Below, piece after piece: positions 15,654 to 23,756 of a stretch of 42,261 bases of DNA; within the stretch, counting starts at the first letter, position 1; each line of letters opens with the position of its first letter. Source of the stretch: UBA2428 sp002343545 (GTDB lineage: Bacteria > Bdellovibrionota > UBA2428); NCBI GenBank assembly GCA_937952285.1, contig CALFZE010000060.1, positions 1-42,261 of the forward strand. The letters run 5' to 3'. A model generated the notes under the pieces. The model ran no database searches. It had not been told where the DNA came from and worked only from the letters and a program-made list of their open reading frames with translations. The translations under genes and the position numbers were made by a program.

Positions 15654-16547
15654 CTAGCGACGACCCGGAGGGCCGCCGCGACCGTCGCGACGGTCGTCAC
15701 GGCGGTCATCGCCACGGCCGGGACCCGGACGACGGTCGTCGTCGCGGCCCGGACCGGGGCGGCGGTCATCGCCACGACCGGGGCCCGGACGACGGTCATC
15801 GTCGCGACGATCGTCGTGACGAGGCGGCAGGGGCCGAGGGCCGGGGCCGGGCCCGTGGCCGGGATGGCCGCGGTAACGATGGCGCGAGTTGCCCCAGACG
15901 AAACGGAAGTCGTCGTGCACGTCGCCGTCACGCCAGATGGGGCGCATCCGGTAGTAGCTTTCGTACACGGTCGAACCGAAGAGGATCGCCACGCTCTGCG
16001 AAGGCACGCTCGAGACGAAGCCGTACGCGGTCTGAATCGAAAGCATGCCGTCGAACACGTTCACCGCGATCACGCGGCCGCGCTGGTTCGTGCGGGTATC
16101 GATGACTTCGTCCCCGGCGCAAGCGCCGTTCACGCAACCGTAGGCGAGACCCGTGCTACGACGAGGAGAGGTCGCCACGAAGCCGTAGGCATCCTGCGAC
16201 GAGATCGCGCCCGTGAAGGGGTTCATCGCGATCGCCTTGCCCACCCGGTTGCTGCGCTGGTCGACGACGGTGTCGCCCGTGCAAACGACGCCCAGACAGC
16301 GCGTGGCGCCGCGCGAAGCGCCGACCCCGAGATCGCGGAGGTTCGTCGTGCTGACGAACCCGTAGGCGCTCTGATGGCTGATGTCCGCGGTGTAGGGATT
16401 CACGCCGATGACGCTACCCACGGCGTTCGTGCGCTGATCGACGACGGTGTCGCCGGAACAGATCTGAACGCCCTGAAGGACGGGACAGGCCATCGCGCCC
16501 ATCGGGGCGAACGCGAGCGCGGCCAAGGAGAGACGGGATTTCTTCAT
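15654..16547 (-). CDS. Exported repeat protein B ('VDQR(S/T)N' repeats), paralogue of A
   Basis: A 297-residue exported paralogue of the neighbouring gene. The signal peptide MKKSRLSLAALAFAPMGAMA is followed by three units of the same repeat (C-SGDTVVDQRTN...NPYTADIS...YGFVS). YGF replaces YGS here. The shared linker VWRDGD/IWRDGDVHDDFRFVWG precedes a Pro/Gly/Arg/Asp-rich tail with a 10-residue tandem repeat (DDRRPGPGRG). It lacks the C-terminal domain of protein A. The upstream in-frame extension has no start sign, so ATG 16547 is taken. The two genes are separate transcripts by their terminators. The function is unknown; surface exposure and charge-rich binding are inferences. Confidence 0.8.
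   Translation of the reverse strand: MKKSRLSLAALAFAPMGAMACPVLQGVQICSGDTVVDQRTNAVGSVIGVNPYTADISHQSAYGFVSTTNLRDLGVGASRGATRCLGVVCTGDTVVDQRSNRVGKAIAMNPFTGAISSQDAYGFVATSPRRSTGLAYGCVNGACAGDEVIDTRTNQRGRVIAVNVFDGMLSIQTAYGFVSSVPSQSVAILFGSTVYESYYRMRPIWRDGDVHDDFRFVWGNSRHRYRGHPGHGPGPGPRPLPPRHDDRRDDDRRPGPGRGDDRRPGPGRDDDRRPGPGRGDDRRDDRRDGRGGPPGRR
15705..15800. repeat. 30-bp tandem repeat within repeat protein B
   Basis: Units start at 15705, 15735 and 15765, with a partial one at 15795, each 30 bp and in frame. They encode DDRRPGPGR-(G/D) on the minus strand. Exact periodicity at DNA level suggests recent slippage, so length may vary between strains. Confidence 0.85.
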
Positions 16548-16739
16548 TCGATTTCTCCACCGTTTAAAGACCGCGCAACCGCGCGCGAAAACGCGACGGG
16601 CCACGATCATTCCGAGCTTGCCCGAGAGCAAGAAGACGACCACGGCGCGCGGCCACGCGGAATCCCGAGCTTAGGCGCGCGGACGCGCCCAAGGATTCGA
16701 CGGAGCGGGAACAAAAAAGAGCCCGAGGAAAATCCCGGC

Positions 16740-17639
16740 CTACTGGAACATCTTCACGATGCTCGAGAAGTCGAGGCGCCCGTTCCCCGCCGTGGAGTGC
16801 ATGCGGTAAAGGCTGCGCGCGAGCGTTCCGAGCGGCGTCGAAGCGCCCGAGGCCAGCGCGGCTTCCATCGCGAGCCCCAAATCCTTCGCCATGAGGTCCA
16901 CGCCGAAGCCGCCGGCGTAGTCGCGGGAGGCGGGCACGTTGGGCTGCACGCCCGGCCACGGGTTGTACTTCTCGAGGCTCCAGTTGTTGCCCGAGCTCTT
17001 GCCCATGATCTCGGAGAGCTTGGCGGGATCCATGCCGCACTTCACGCCGAGCGCGAGGGCCTCGGCCGTGCCGACCATGTGGATGGCGAGCAGCATGTTG
17101 TTGCAGGCCTTGGCGACCTGGCCCATGCCGGCGGCGCCCGCGTGGAAGATGTTCTTGCCCATCGCGGAGAGAACGGGACGGGCGAGCTCGAGCGCGGCCT
17201 CGTCGCCGCCCACCATGAACGTCAGCGTGGCGCCGACCGCGCCGGCCGTGCCGCCCGAGACGGGCGCGTCGATCATGGTGAAGCCCCGCACGGCGGCGGC
17301 CTTCGAGACCTTGGCGGCCGCTTCGGACGCGATCGTGCTGCAATCGATGAGGAGCGTGCCGGCGCGCGCCGACTCGAGCAGACGGCCTTTGCCCAGGTAG
17401 ACGTCTTCGACGTGCGGACTCGAGGGGAGCATCGTGAGGACGGCGTCGACGCCCGCCACGACTTCGGCGACCGAGGCGGCCGGGGTCGCGCCGGCGGAAG
17501 CGAGGGCCTTCACGCTCGCTTCCACGACGTCGAAGACCGAGACCTTGAAGCCGGCCTTGAGAAGATTCTCGGCCATGGGACGCCCCATGTTGCCGAGGCC
17601 GATGAAGGCGACGCTCTTAATACCGTTCGATGCGTTCAT
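16740..17639 (-). CDS. mmsB: 3-hydroxyisobutyrate dehydrogenase
   Basis: A 299-residue cytoplasmic enzyme that oxidises 3-hydroxyisobutyrate to methylmalonate semialdehyde with NAD+. The Rossmann motif GLGNMG is at 14-19, the substrate motif DAPVSGG at 124-130, and the catalytic Lys177 sits in GMGQVAKACNN, all as in the beta-hydroxyacid dehydrogenase family. The C-terminal KDLGLA (about 255) is also typical. The gene lies 30 bases after the 3-hydroxyisobutyryl-CoA hydrolase, which makes its substrate, so a valine-degradation role is well supported. Related glyoxylate or tartronate semialdehyde reductases are the alternative. Confidence 0.92.
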   Translation of the reverse strand: MNASNGIKSVAFIGLGNMGRPMAENLLKAGFKVSVFDVVEASVKALASAGATPAASVAEVVAGVDAVLTMLPSSPHVEDVYLGKGRLLESARAGTLLIDCSTIASEAAAKVSKAAAVRGFTMIDAPVSGGTAGAVGATLTFMVGGDEAALELARPVLSAMGKNIFHAGAAGMGQVAKACNNMLLAIHMVGTAEALALGVKCGMDPAKLSEIMGKSSGNNWSLEKYNPWPGVQPNVPASRDYAGGFGVDLMAKDLGLAMEAALASGASTPLGTLARSLYRMHSTAGNGRLDFSSIVKMFQ

Positions 17640-17669
17640 ACTTTCCTTTCCCGCCGCGCGATCACGCGA

Positions 17670-18755
17670 TCAGCGGAAGTAGCTTTCCACTTGTTCGGCC
17701 GTCACGTCTTCGAAGCGCGCCGGCGACCATTTGGGTTGAAGATCCTTGTCGATGAGGAGGGCCCGTATGCCCTCCTTGAAGTCGTTCGCGGCCGCGCAGC
17801 GGCGCGAGAGCAAACGGTCCATCTGGAAGCACGCGTCGAGGGGGAGGCCCCGCGCGCGACGCCATTGCTCGAGGATGACGTGCGCCGAGGTCGGCGATCC
17901 CTTGAGCAAGGAATCGAAGGCCACCTTGAGCCACTTGTCGTCGCCCGCGTAGGCCCGCGCACGCGCGACCATTTCGTTCACGCTCGATCCCGCGGTGAAA
18001 GCGTCGATCTCGGACAGGCGCTTGACGAGTTCGCTTTCGCCGGGCGCGAAGGCCTTCGTCGCGGACAAGCGCGCGAGCGCCTCGCCCACGAGCAGCTCGT
18101 TCAACTCACCCGATTCCGTGTAGCGAAGCGAAGCGAGCGCGGCCAAAGCATCGTCTTTGGCCGCCGAAGGCAGGCCCACGTCGGCGAGACCGAGCGCGAG
18201 CGCGTCGGCCGCGTTGAGACGCACGCCCGTGAGACCGAGGAAGAGTCCGACCCGACCGGGCAGCTTCGTCAGCACGTAGGAAGTGCCGACGTCCGGGTAG
18301 AGGCCGATCGTGATCTCGGGCATGGCGAGCTTCGTCGTCTCGGTCACCACGCGGTGCGAGGCGCCGATGAAGAGCCCGATGCCACCGCCCATGACGATGC
18401 CGCCGCCCCAGACGACGATCGGCTTGGGATAGGCGTGGATCGTGTGGTCGAGGCGATACTCGGCGTCGAAGAAGCTTTCGGCATCCTTCATGAGGCCGGG
18501 CGTCGTCATCGCGCGGTAGAGCTGGCGGATGTCGCCGCCCGCGCAGAAGGCCTTCGGGCCCGCGCCGTCCAGGAACACGGCCTTCACCTGGGCGTCGTAA
18601 CGCCAGGCCTCGAGCTGCGCTTGCAGCGCGGGGATCATCGCGGCGCTCAGCGAATTGAGCGAGGCTTCCGCGTTCAGGGTGAGGCGACCGAGCTTGCCGT
18701 CGCCCGCGAGCGGGATTTCTTGGACGAGAACGACGTCCGTCATGGCTTCGCCCAT
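17670..18755 (-). CDS. 3-hydroxyisobutyryl-CoA hydrolase (HIBCH type)
   Basis: A 361-residue member of the crotonase superfamily with the longer HIBCH form. It releases 3-hydroxyisobutyrate from its CoA ester in valine breakdown. The oxyanion-hole segment AFCAGGDIRQLY (69-80), GGGIVMGGGIGLF (117-129), MPEITIGLYPDVG (145-157, Glu147 and Asp155) and the C-terminal region QMDRLLSRR fit HIBCH better than simple hydratases. ATG 18755 overlaps the upstream stop as TAATG; a second ATG at 18743 is possible. It is sandwiched between an enoyl-CoA hydratase and mmsB, the steps before and after it. Confidence 0.9.
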   Translation of the reverse strand: MGEAMTDVVLVQEIPLAGDGKLGRLTLNAEASLNSLSAAMIPALQAQLEAWRYDAQVKAVFLDGAGPKAFCAGGDIRQLYRAMTTPGLMKDAESFFDAEYRLDHTIHAYPKPIVVWGGGIVMGGGIGLFIGASHRVVTETTKLAMPEITIGLYPDVGTSYVLTKLPGRVGLFLGLTGVRLNAADALALGLADVGLPSAAKDDALAALASLRYTESGELNELLVGEALARLSATKAFAPGESELVKRLSEIDAFTAGSSVNEMVARARAYAGDDKWLKVAFDSLLKGSPTSAHVILEQWRRARGLPLDACFQMDRLLSRRCAAANDFKEGIRALLIDKDLQPKWSPARFEDVTAEQVESYFR

Positions 18756-19540
18756 TAGGCGTTTTTCCAGGCGGGTTTGCGCTTCTCGAGGAAGGCCACG
18801 ACGCCTTCCTTCTGGTCGGCGCGATCGAAGAGATCCACGAAGAGCTCGCGCTCGAGCGCCCAGGCCGAGCCCATCGGACGCGTGCGGGCGGCTTGGATGA
18901 GTTTCTTGCAGGCCGCGAGCGAGCTCGGGCTTTGGTTCTCGATGCGCGCCGCGAGCTCGAGGGCCTTCGCGAGACCCTGGCCCGTTTCGGCGACTTCCTC
19001 GACGAGGCCGATGCGAAGGGCCGTGTCGGCCGAGACGCGCTCGCCCGCGAGGATCATGCGCTTGGCCCAGCCTTCGCCGACGAGCCACGCGAGGGTCTGC
19101 GTGCCGCCCGCGCACGGAAGCAGGCCCACGGCCGCCTCGGGCAGCGCGAGCTGGGATTGTTTTTCGGCGACGCGAAGGTCGCAGGCCAAGGCGCACTCGA
19201 GGCCGCCGCCCATCGCGTAGCCGTTCAGCGCCGCGATCGTGACGAGGCGCGTGTTGGACAAACGCTCGAAGGCCTCGCCGAAGAGGCGCGCCATGGAACG
19301 CGCCATCGCGCGGTCGCCGTCCTTGAAGAGCTTGAGGTCCGCGCCGGCCGAGAAGAACTTGGCGCCTTCGCCCGTGAGCACGAGCGTCCAAACGTTCGCG
19401 TCGGCCTCGAGACGATCGAGGAGAGCGGGAAGCGCCCCGAGGGATTCCGTGTCCCAGGTATTGGCCGGCGCGTTCGCGATCGTGAGCACGGCCGTGTGGT
19501 TGCGAATCTCGAGTTTCAGTTTGGGGGTTCCGCTTTCCAT
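18755..19540 (-). CDS. Enoyl-CoA hydratase (probable methacrylyl-CoA hydratase)
   Basis: A 261-residue crotonase-fold hydratase. The oxyanion segment FSAGADLK is at 63-70, GGGLECALACD at 111-121 carries the first catalytic Glu115, and LPEAAVGLLPCAGGTQ holds the second, Glu135. Both acids are present, so it should hydrate rather than only isomerise. Overlap of its stop with the HIBCH start makes it the likely enzyme adding water to methacrylyl-CoA. A broader beta-oxidation role cannot be excluded. It is the first gene of the echA-HIBCH-mmsB transcript; the promoter should lie in the 106-base gap before the divergent metalloprotease gene. Confidence 0.9.
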   Translation of the reverse strand: MESGTPKLKLEIRNHTAVLTIANAPANTWDTESLGALPALLDRLEADANVWTLVLTGEGAKFFSAGADLKLFKDGDRAMARSMARLFGEAFERLSNTRLVTIAALNGYAMGGGLECALACDLRVAEKQSQLALPEAAVGLLPCAGGTQTLAWLVGEGWAKRMILAGERVSADTALRIGLVEEVAETGQGLAKALELAARIENQSPSSLAACKKLIQAARTRPMGSAWALERELFVDLFDRADQKEGVVAFLEKRKPAWKNA

Positions 19541-19646
19541 CGCTCCGTTCTCCCGAAGGCCGGGAGCCGAGTCAAAGTCCCCCGCGACCCTTTACGCCCC
19601 GCATCGCGACTCTCACCTTTGCCGCCCCGACTTCCGATACAAACCC

Positions 19647-20999
19647 ATGAAGTTTTACGCCGCCGCCCCCCTCTTCGCCCTGCTCGTCACGACTTCGGCG
19701 CGCGCCGAAAATCCCGTCTCTCCGCTGACGCCCTCGGGGGTGCGCGCCGGCGACGTCGCGCAAGCTTGCCGGGAAGCTCGTCTCAAGCGCTTCTCGATGC
19801 GACGGGAAAACGAAAGCACGGGCGCCGACCTTTGCCTCAGCGCGAGGGCGGATGTCCTGCAAAGCGTCCGTCAGCTTGGGCTTTGGCACCGCGAGCTCGC
19901 AACGCTGCTGGGCATCGAGCTGGACGACCTCTTTCCTCGCGGGATCGAGCTCCAGATCCAAGCGAGCCCGGGCGGAGTCTTCACCTCCTACGCGACTGAC
20001 CTGGGTCCCCTGCAGGCGAACCGCACGCCCCTCGTCGTGATGGGCGCATTTCCCGATTGGACCCCGGCCCAAGGCCTCAATCGCGCCGTCTACACGCACG
20101 AGCTCGGGCACGTCATCTTCCTCGCGGTGAACCCCAAGCTTCCCCCGCTCTTCCAGCAACTCAAGGACATCGAGCTTCTTTGGGAGGGGATCTCGGATCT
20201 CGTCGCGTACGAGTCCGCCGGCGCCGCGCTGAGCACCTCGCTCGAGCTGCCGGGCTGCGCGGGCAAAGTGCGCGAGATCCTCGAGATCCAGAGCTTCGCC
20301 TACCCGGCCGAGTACTTCCGCAAGCGCTTTACCTCGCGACGGCTGCGCGCCTGCTGCGACTACCTGGGAAGCCGCGTCCTGCACACCCCGGAGTCCCGCG
20401 GCGTTTGCCAACAGGTGCAACGCGGCTCTCCCTTGCCGCCCCTGGACCGGCGCCCCTTCACGCCCGAGCTCTACGCCCAGGAACCCGAAGCCTACGATCT
20501 GCATCAGCTCGGTCTCCCGCTGAACGCCTTCTTCCGGGCACTCGCCAAGGAAAGCAAGCGCCCCGTGGCCCGCGCGTGGCTCGGCGCACTGCGGACGGGG
20601 CGCCTGGACCCGCGCACGCGACGGACCTTCGCATGCCGCATCCCCAAACTCGAAGCGTCGGTCAAAGCCCGCCACGTCGAGCTTTCGAGTCTGCAGGGAT
20701 TCCTGAGCCTGCTGCGCGACGAGCTCACGGCGACGGAACGCGCGGCCTTCGACCGCCTCGAACGCAAACACGAACTCGACAAGGGCTACCGCCTCTCGAA
20801 CCTCATCCTGACGGCGCGGGCCAGCCAAGGGTTGCGCAACCGCCTGCTCGCCGAGGAATTCCCGGAGGGCGCACGGGGCGCGTCGAAGCGCCGGGCCGCG
20901 ATCGCTTCGGGCTGCTTCGTCGGCACGGTCGACCCGGCCGGCTGGCAAAGCGAGAAGGAAGGCTGCGCCCTGGAATGCCAAGAGCTTCCGGGCACTTAA
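19647..20999 (+). CDS. Exported HExxH metalloprotease-like protein
   Basis: A 450-residue protein with a signal peptide MKFYAAAPLFALLVTTSARA. A zinc motif THELGHVIFL has His151, Glu152 and His155. Downstream WEGISDLVAYE supplies Glu180 and Asp184 in a gluzincin-like WEG-x-SD arrangement, 25 residues after the second His. About nine cysteines lie in the mature part. I know no specific family for the rest. The substrate is unknown. It is divergent from the enoyl-CoA hydratase, with no link to valine metabolism; the lipoprotein gene follows within ~55 bases, so those two may be co-transcribed. Confidence 0.75.
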   Translation: MKFYAAAPLFALLVTTSARAENPVSPLTPSGVRAGDVAQACREARLKRFSMRRENESTGADLCLSARADVLQSVRQLGLWHRELATLLGIELDDLFPRGIELQIQASPGGVFTSYATDLGPLQANRTPLVVMGAFPDWTPAQGLNRAVYTHELGHVIFLAVNPKLPPLFQQLKDIELLWEGISDLVAYESAGAALSTSLELPGCAGKVREILEIQSFAYPAEYFRKRFTSRRLRACCDYLGSRVLHTPESRGVCQQVQRGSPLPPLDRRPFTPELYAQEPEAYDLHQLGLPLNAFFRALAKESKRPVARAWLGALRTGRLDPRTRRTFACRIPKLEASVKARHVELSSLQGFLSLLRDELTATERAAFDRLERKHELDKGYRLSNLILTARASQGLRNRLLAEEFPEGARGASKRRAAIASGCFVGTVDPAGWQSEKEGCALECQELPGT

Positions 21000-21051
21000 G
21001 GCGCCGCCCCGAGGGACTCAAGTTTTTGACGGAATGTCCGATGCGTCCTTC

Positions 21052-22467
21052 ATGATGCGTCGACTTATTCCAGCTTTCATCGCTTTCCCCTTCGCCCTGC
21101 AACTCTTCGGTTGCGCGACGACCTCCTACGATCGCATGCCGAAATGGGATCCGGACGCGGAGTCCGCTCTCAAGCAACTTGCCGTGTGGGAGACCGAAGG
21201 TAACGCCGTCGCGACCCGCTCCTCGCAAGCCATCCAGATCGAGCACTTCGAAATCCCGCTTCGCCTGCTCGAGAAGGATTTCTCGAAGCGCGTCGATCCC
21301 GAGACCTTCAATTCCATCGTGTTCAAACGCGACGGCGAGGAATTCGTCCGCTGGATCATCAACCCCGAAGACACGAAGTGGCACCTCGAAGTCGCCAAGT
21401 GGCTCGAGTCGAAGGGCGTTTCCTCGCGCCGCCACAAGCACTTCCGCGCCTACATGACGGCTTCGCGCAGCTACCTCATCGAGGACCCGACGACGGGCGC
21501 GTCCTTCAGCGCGAAGGTCTCGACGAACGTCACGGGCGGAAACTGGAAAGACAAGAAGCTCGACCTGGGCGACTCGCGCGAAGTGCGCCTCATGTCGGAG
21601 TACATCGAAGACGTCGCGGACCGCGTGCACTTCCGCCGTTTGCGCTTTCTCCCGGAGCCCATGCTCATGGGCATCGAAGACATCGACCAAGCCATGCTCG
21701 TGCGTAGCCTCGAACCGATGAAAAACGGCGAGACGCTGCTGCTCCCGCTCTTCTCGGCGCTGCACGAGAACGTGGGCCGCGAGATCGCGCTCCGCAACGG
21801 CTCGCACGACCCGGCCGCCTTCTGGGAGAAGAACCTGGCGATTCCGCTCGCCGAGGCCTACGCCGAGCTCGCCGCGCACTTCGGCTTCACCTACGACTCG
21901 CCCCACGGCCAGAACTTCATGATCGAGCTCGATCGGAACTACCGTCCGACGGGTCGCATGTACTTCAAGGATTTCGCGGACGCCTACCTGACGCGCCCGC
22001 ACTTCCAGGCGACTGGCGCGACGCAGGTTCTCGACGGCTTCTACCAGAACAACGTCACGAACGAGCTGCGCGTGGCCATCGGCCTCCTGCACGGAAACAA
22101 GCCGCCCTCGTGGATCGACGTCCAGCGTTACCACCAGATGAACGTGAGCTTCTACAAGAGCTTCGAGCGCGTCTTCTCGAAGATCACCGGCATCCCGGCC
22201 GAGGAACTCACGGACGTCTACTACGGCGGCAGCAACTTCTCGACGAGCACCGACTTCGGCTACTACAACAAGTCGTACTCGACGAAGTCGGAGTCGTGGA
22301 AGAACTTCCTCGCCAAGGCGCCCTGCGCGCAAGGCAAGGCTCCGCGCCACAAATGCTTGCAGGAGATGGCTTCGAAGCTGCGCATCCACCCCGACCACTT
22401 GCCGGATCCGATGGCGTGCGAAGCCATCCTGCAGAACATCCTCGTTCGCAACGTGCCGGGCACCTAA
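21052..22467 (+). CDS. Lipoprotein with NIS siderophore synthetase-like features
   Basis: A 471-residue lipoprotein. The signal MMRRLIPAFIAFPFALQLFGC gives a lipobox with Cys21; an upstream ATG at 21034 would add six residues and is possible. In the C-terminal half, HGQN at 285-288 followed by RMYFKDFADAY resembles the IucA/IucC C-terminal signature (EAHGQN...RDF). An earlier stretch, HFRAYMTASRSYL, is compatible with the nucleotide-binding half. NIS synthetases are cytosolic ATP-dependent ligases of siderophore assembly, so a lipid-anchored version is unexpected. It may be a binding protein or a kinase-like-fold relic. The resemblance is by eye and only moderate. Confidence 0.65.
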   Translation: MMRRLIPAFIAFPFALQLFGCATTSYDRMPKWDPDAESALKQLAVWETEGNAVATRSSQAIQIEHFEIPLRLLEKDFSKRVDPETFNSIVFKRDGEEFVRWIINPEDTKWHLEVAKWLESKGVSSRRHKHFRAYMTASRSYLIEDPTTGASFSAKVSTNVTGGNWKDKKLDLGDSREVRLMSEYIEDVADRVHFRRLRFLPEPMLMGIEDIDQAMLVRSLEPMKNGETLLLPLFSALHENVGREIALRNGSHDPAAFWEKNLAIPLAEAYAELAAHFGFTYDSPHGQNFMIELDRNYRPTGRMYFKDFADAYLTRPHFQATGATQVLDGFYQNNVTNELRVAIGLLHGNKPPSWIDVQRYHQMNVSFYKSFERVFSKITGIPAEELTDVYYGGSNFSTSTDFGYYNKSYSTKSESWKNFLAKAPCAQGKAPRHKCLQEMASKLRIHPDHLPDPMACEAILQNILVRNVPGT

Positions 22468-22485
22468 GCCCGCTCAGGCCGGAAC

Positions 22486-23646
22486 TTAACGGATCGGATC
22501 GAGACCGCCGTCCTCGAGGAGCTTGCGCGAGACGATGACCCGCATGATCTCGTTCGTGCCCTCGAGGATCTGGTGCACGCGGGCGTCGCGCATGTGGCGC
22601 TCGACCGGGTACTCCTGCGTGTAGCCGTAACCGCCGAAGAGCTGGATGGCGTCGTTGCAGACTTCGAAGCCCACGTCGCTCGCGAAACGCTTGGCCATTG
22701 CGCAGTAGACCGTCGCCGACGGATCCTTGCGGTCGAGTTTGTGCGCGGCGAGGCGCACCATCTGGCGCGCGGCCACGAGGTTCGTCGTCATGTCGGCGAA
22801 CTTGAACTGGAGCGACTGGAACTGCGCGAGCGTCTTGCCGAACTGCTTGCGCTCGTTCATGTAACGGTGCGCGGCGTTCAGCGCGGCCTGCGCGGCGCCG
22901 ATCGAGCAGGTGCCGATGTTGACGCGGCCGCCGTCGAGGCCCATCATCGCGATCTTGAAGCCCATGCCCTCTTCGCCAAGCAGGTTCGCGGCCGGCACCT
23001 CGACGTTGTCGAAGCTCACCATGCGCGTGGGCTGCGAGTTCCAACCCATTTTCTTTTCGTTTTCGCCGTAGGAGATGCCCGGCGTCTTGGCGTCGATCAC
23101 GAAGGCCGAGATGCCCTTGGGCGTATCGTCGCCGGTGCGCGCCATGACGACGAGCACGTCGGTCGCGCCCGCGCCCGAGATGAAGGCCTTCGAGCCGTTC
23201 AGGATGTACTTGTCGCCCTTCTTTTCGGCCTTCGTCTTGAGCGAAGCGGCGTCGGAGCCGGCGTTCGGTTCGGTGAGACAATAGGAGCCGAGCGATTCGC
23301 CGCTCGTCATGCGCGGGCACCAATCCGCGCGCACTTCGGGTTTGGCGAAAGTGTCGATCATCCACGAAACCATGTTGTGGATCGTGATGTAGGCCGCCGT
23401 CGAGGTGCAGCCCGTCGCGAGTTCTTCGAACATGATCGCGCCGTCCATGCGCTTGAGCCCCAAGCCGCCGACGTCCTCGCGCGTGTAGACGCCCAGGAAG
23501 CCCATCTCGGCCGCGCGCCGGAGCACATCGACGGGGAAGTGCTTCTTTTGGTCCCATTCGCCGGCGTAAGGCGCAAGTTCCTTAGCCGCGAAAGTGCGGG
23601 CGGCTTCTTGGTAGGCTTTTTGTTCGTCGCTGAGTTCGAAGTCCAT
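22486..23646 (-). CDS. Acyl-CoA dehydrogenase (probable isobutyryl-CoA dehydrogenase)
   Basis: A 386-residue FAD enzyme. The N-terminal helical domain begins MDFELSDEQKAYQEAARTFA. The beta domain has CLTEPNAGSDAASLKT, which contacts FAD and substrate. The C-terminal GYGYTQEYPVERHMRD is followed by QILEGTNEIMR with the catalytic Glu362. Length and motifs agree with the branched-short-chain/isobutyryl-CoA type (ACAD8). With mmsA, mmsB, HIBCH and the hydratase nearby, oxidation of isobutyryl-CoA to methacrylyl-CoA is the likeliest job. It is divergent from the Kelch lipoprotein gene (110 bases between). Confidence 0.93.
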   Translation of the reverse strand: MDFELSDEQKAYQEAARTFAAKELAPYAGEWDQKKHFPVDVLRRAAEMGFLGVYTREDVGGLGLKRMDGAIMFEELATGCTSTAAYITIHNMVSWMIDTFAKPEVRADWCPRMTSGESLGSYCLTEPNAGSDAASLKTKAEKKGDKYILNGSKAFISGAGATDVLVVMARTGDDTPKGISAFVIDAKTPGISYGENEKKMGWNSQPTRMVSFDNVEVPAANLLGEEGMGFKIAMMGLDGGRVNIGTCSIGAAQAALNAAHRYMNERKQFGKTLAQFQSLQFKFADMTTNLVAARQMVRLAAHKLDRKDPSATVYCAMAKRFASDVGFEVCNDAIQLFGGYGYTQEYPVERHMRDARVHQILEGTNEIMRVIVSRKLLEDGGLDPIR

Positions 23647-23756
23647 GGCTCCGGCTTAGACCCAGGATAACGAAGAGGCAAAATTCCTTCCGGGCGCCCC
23701 CAATGGCGCGGCGCATCACACTTAGATTTGCGAGCGGAAGTTCCGATACCGAGGCC

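Noticed and set aside
15816..18758. 980-codon open frame on the plus strand across mmsB, HIBCH and repeat protein B
   Set aside because: It crosses three well-supported minus-strand genes and encodes only Arg/Ala/His-rich sequence with no signal or motif.
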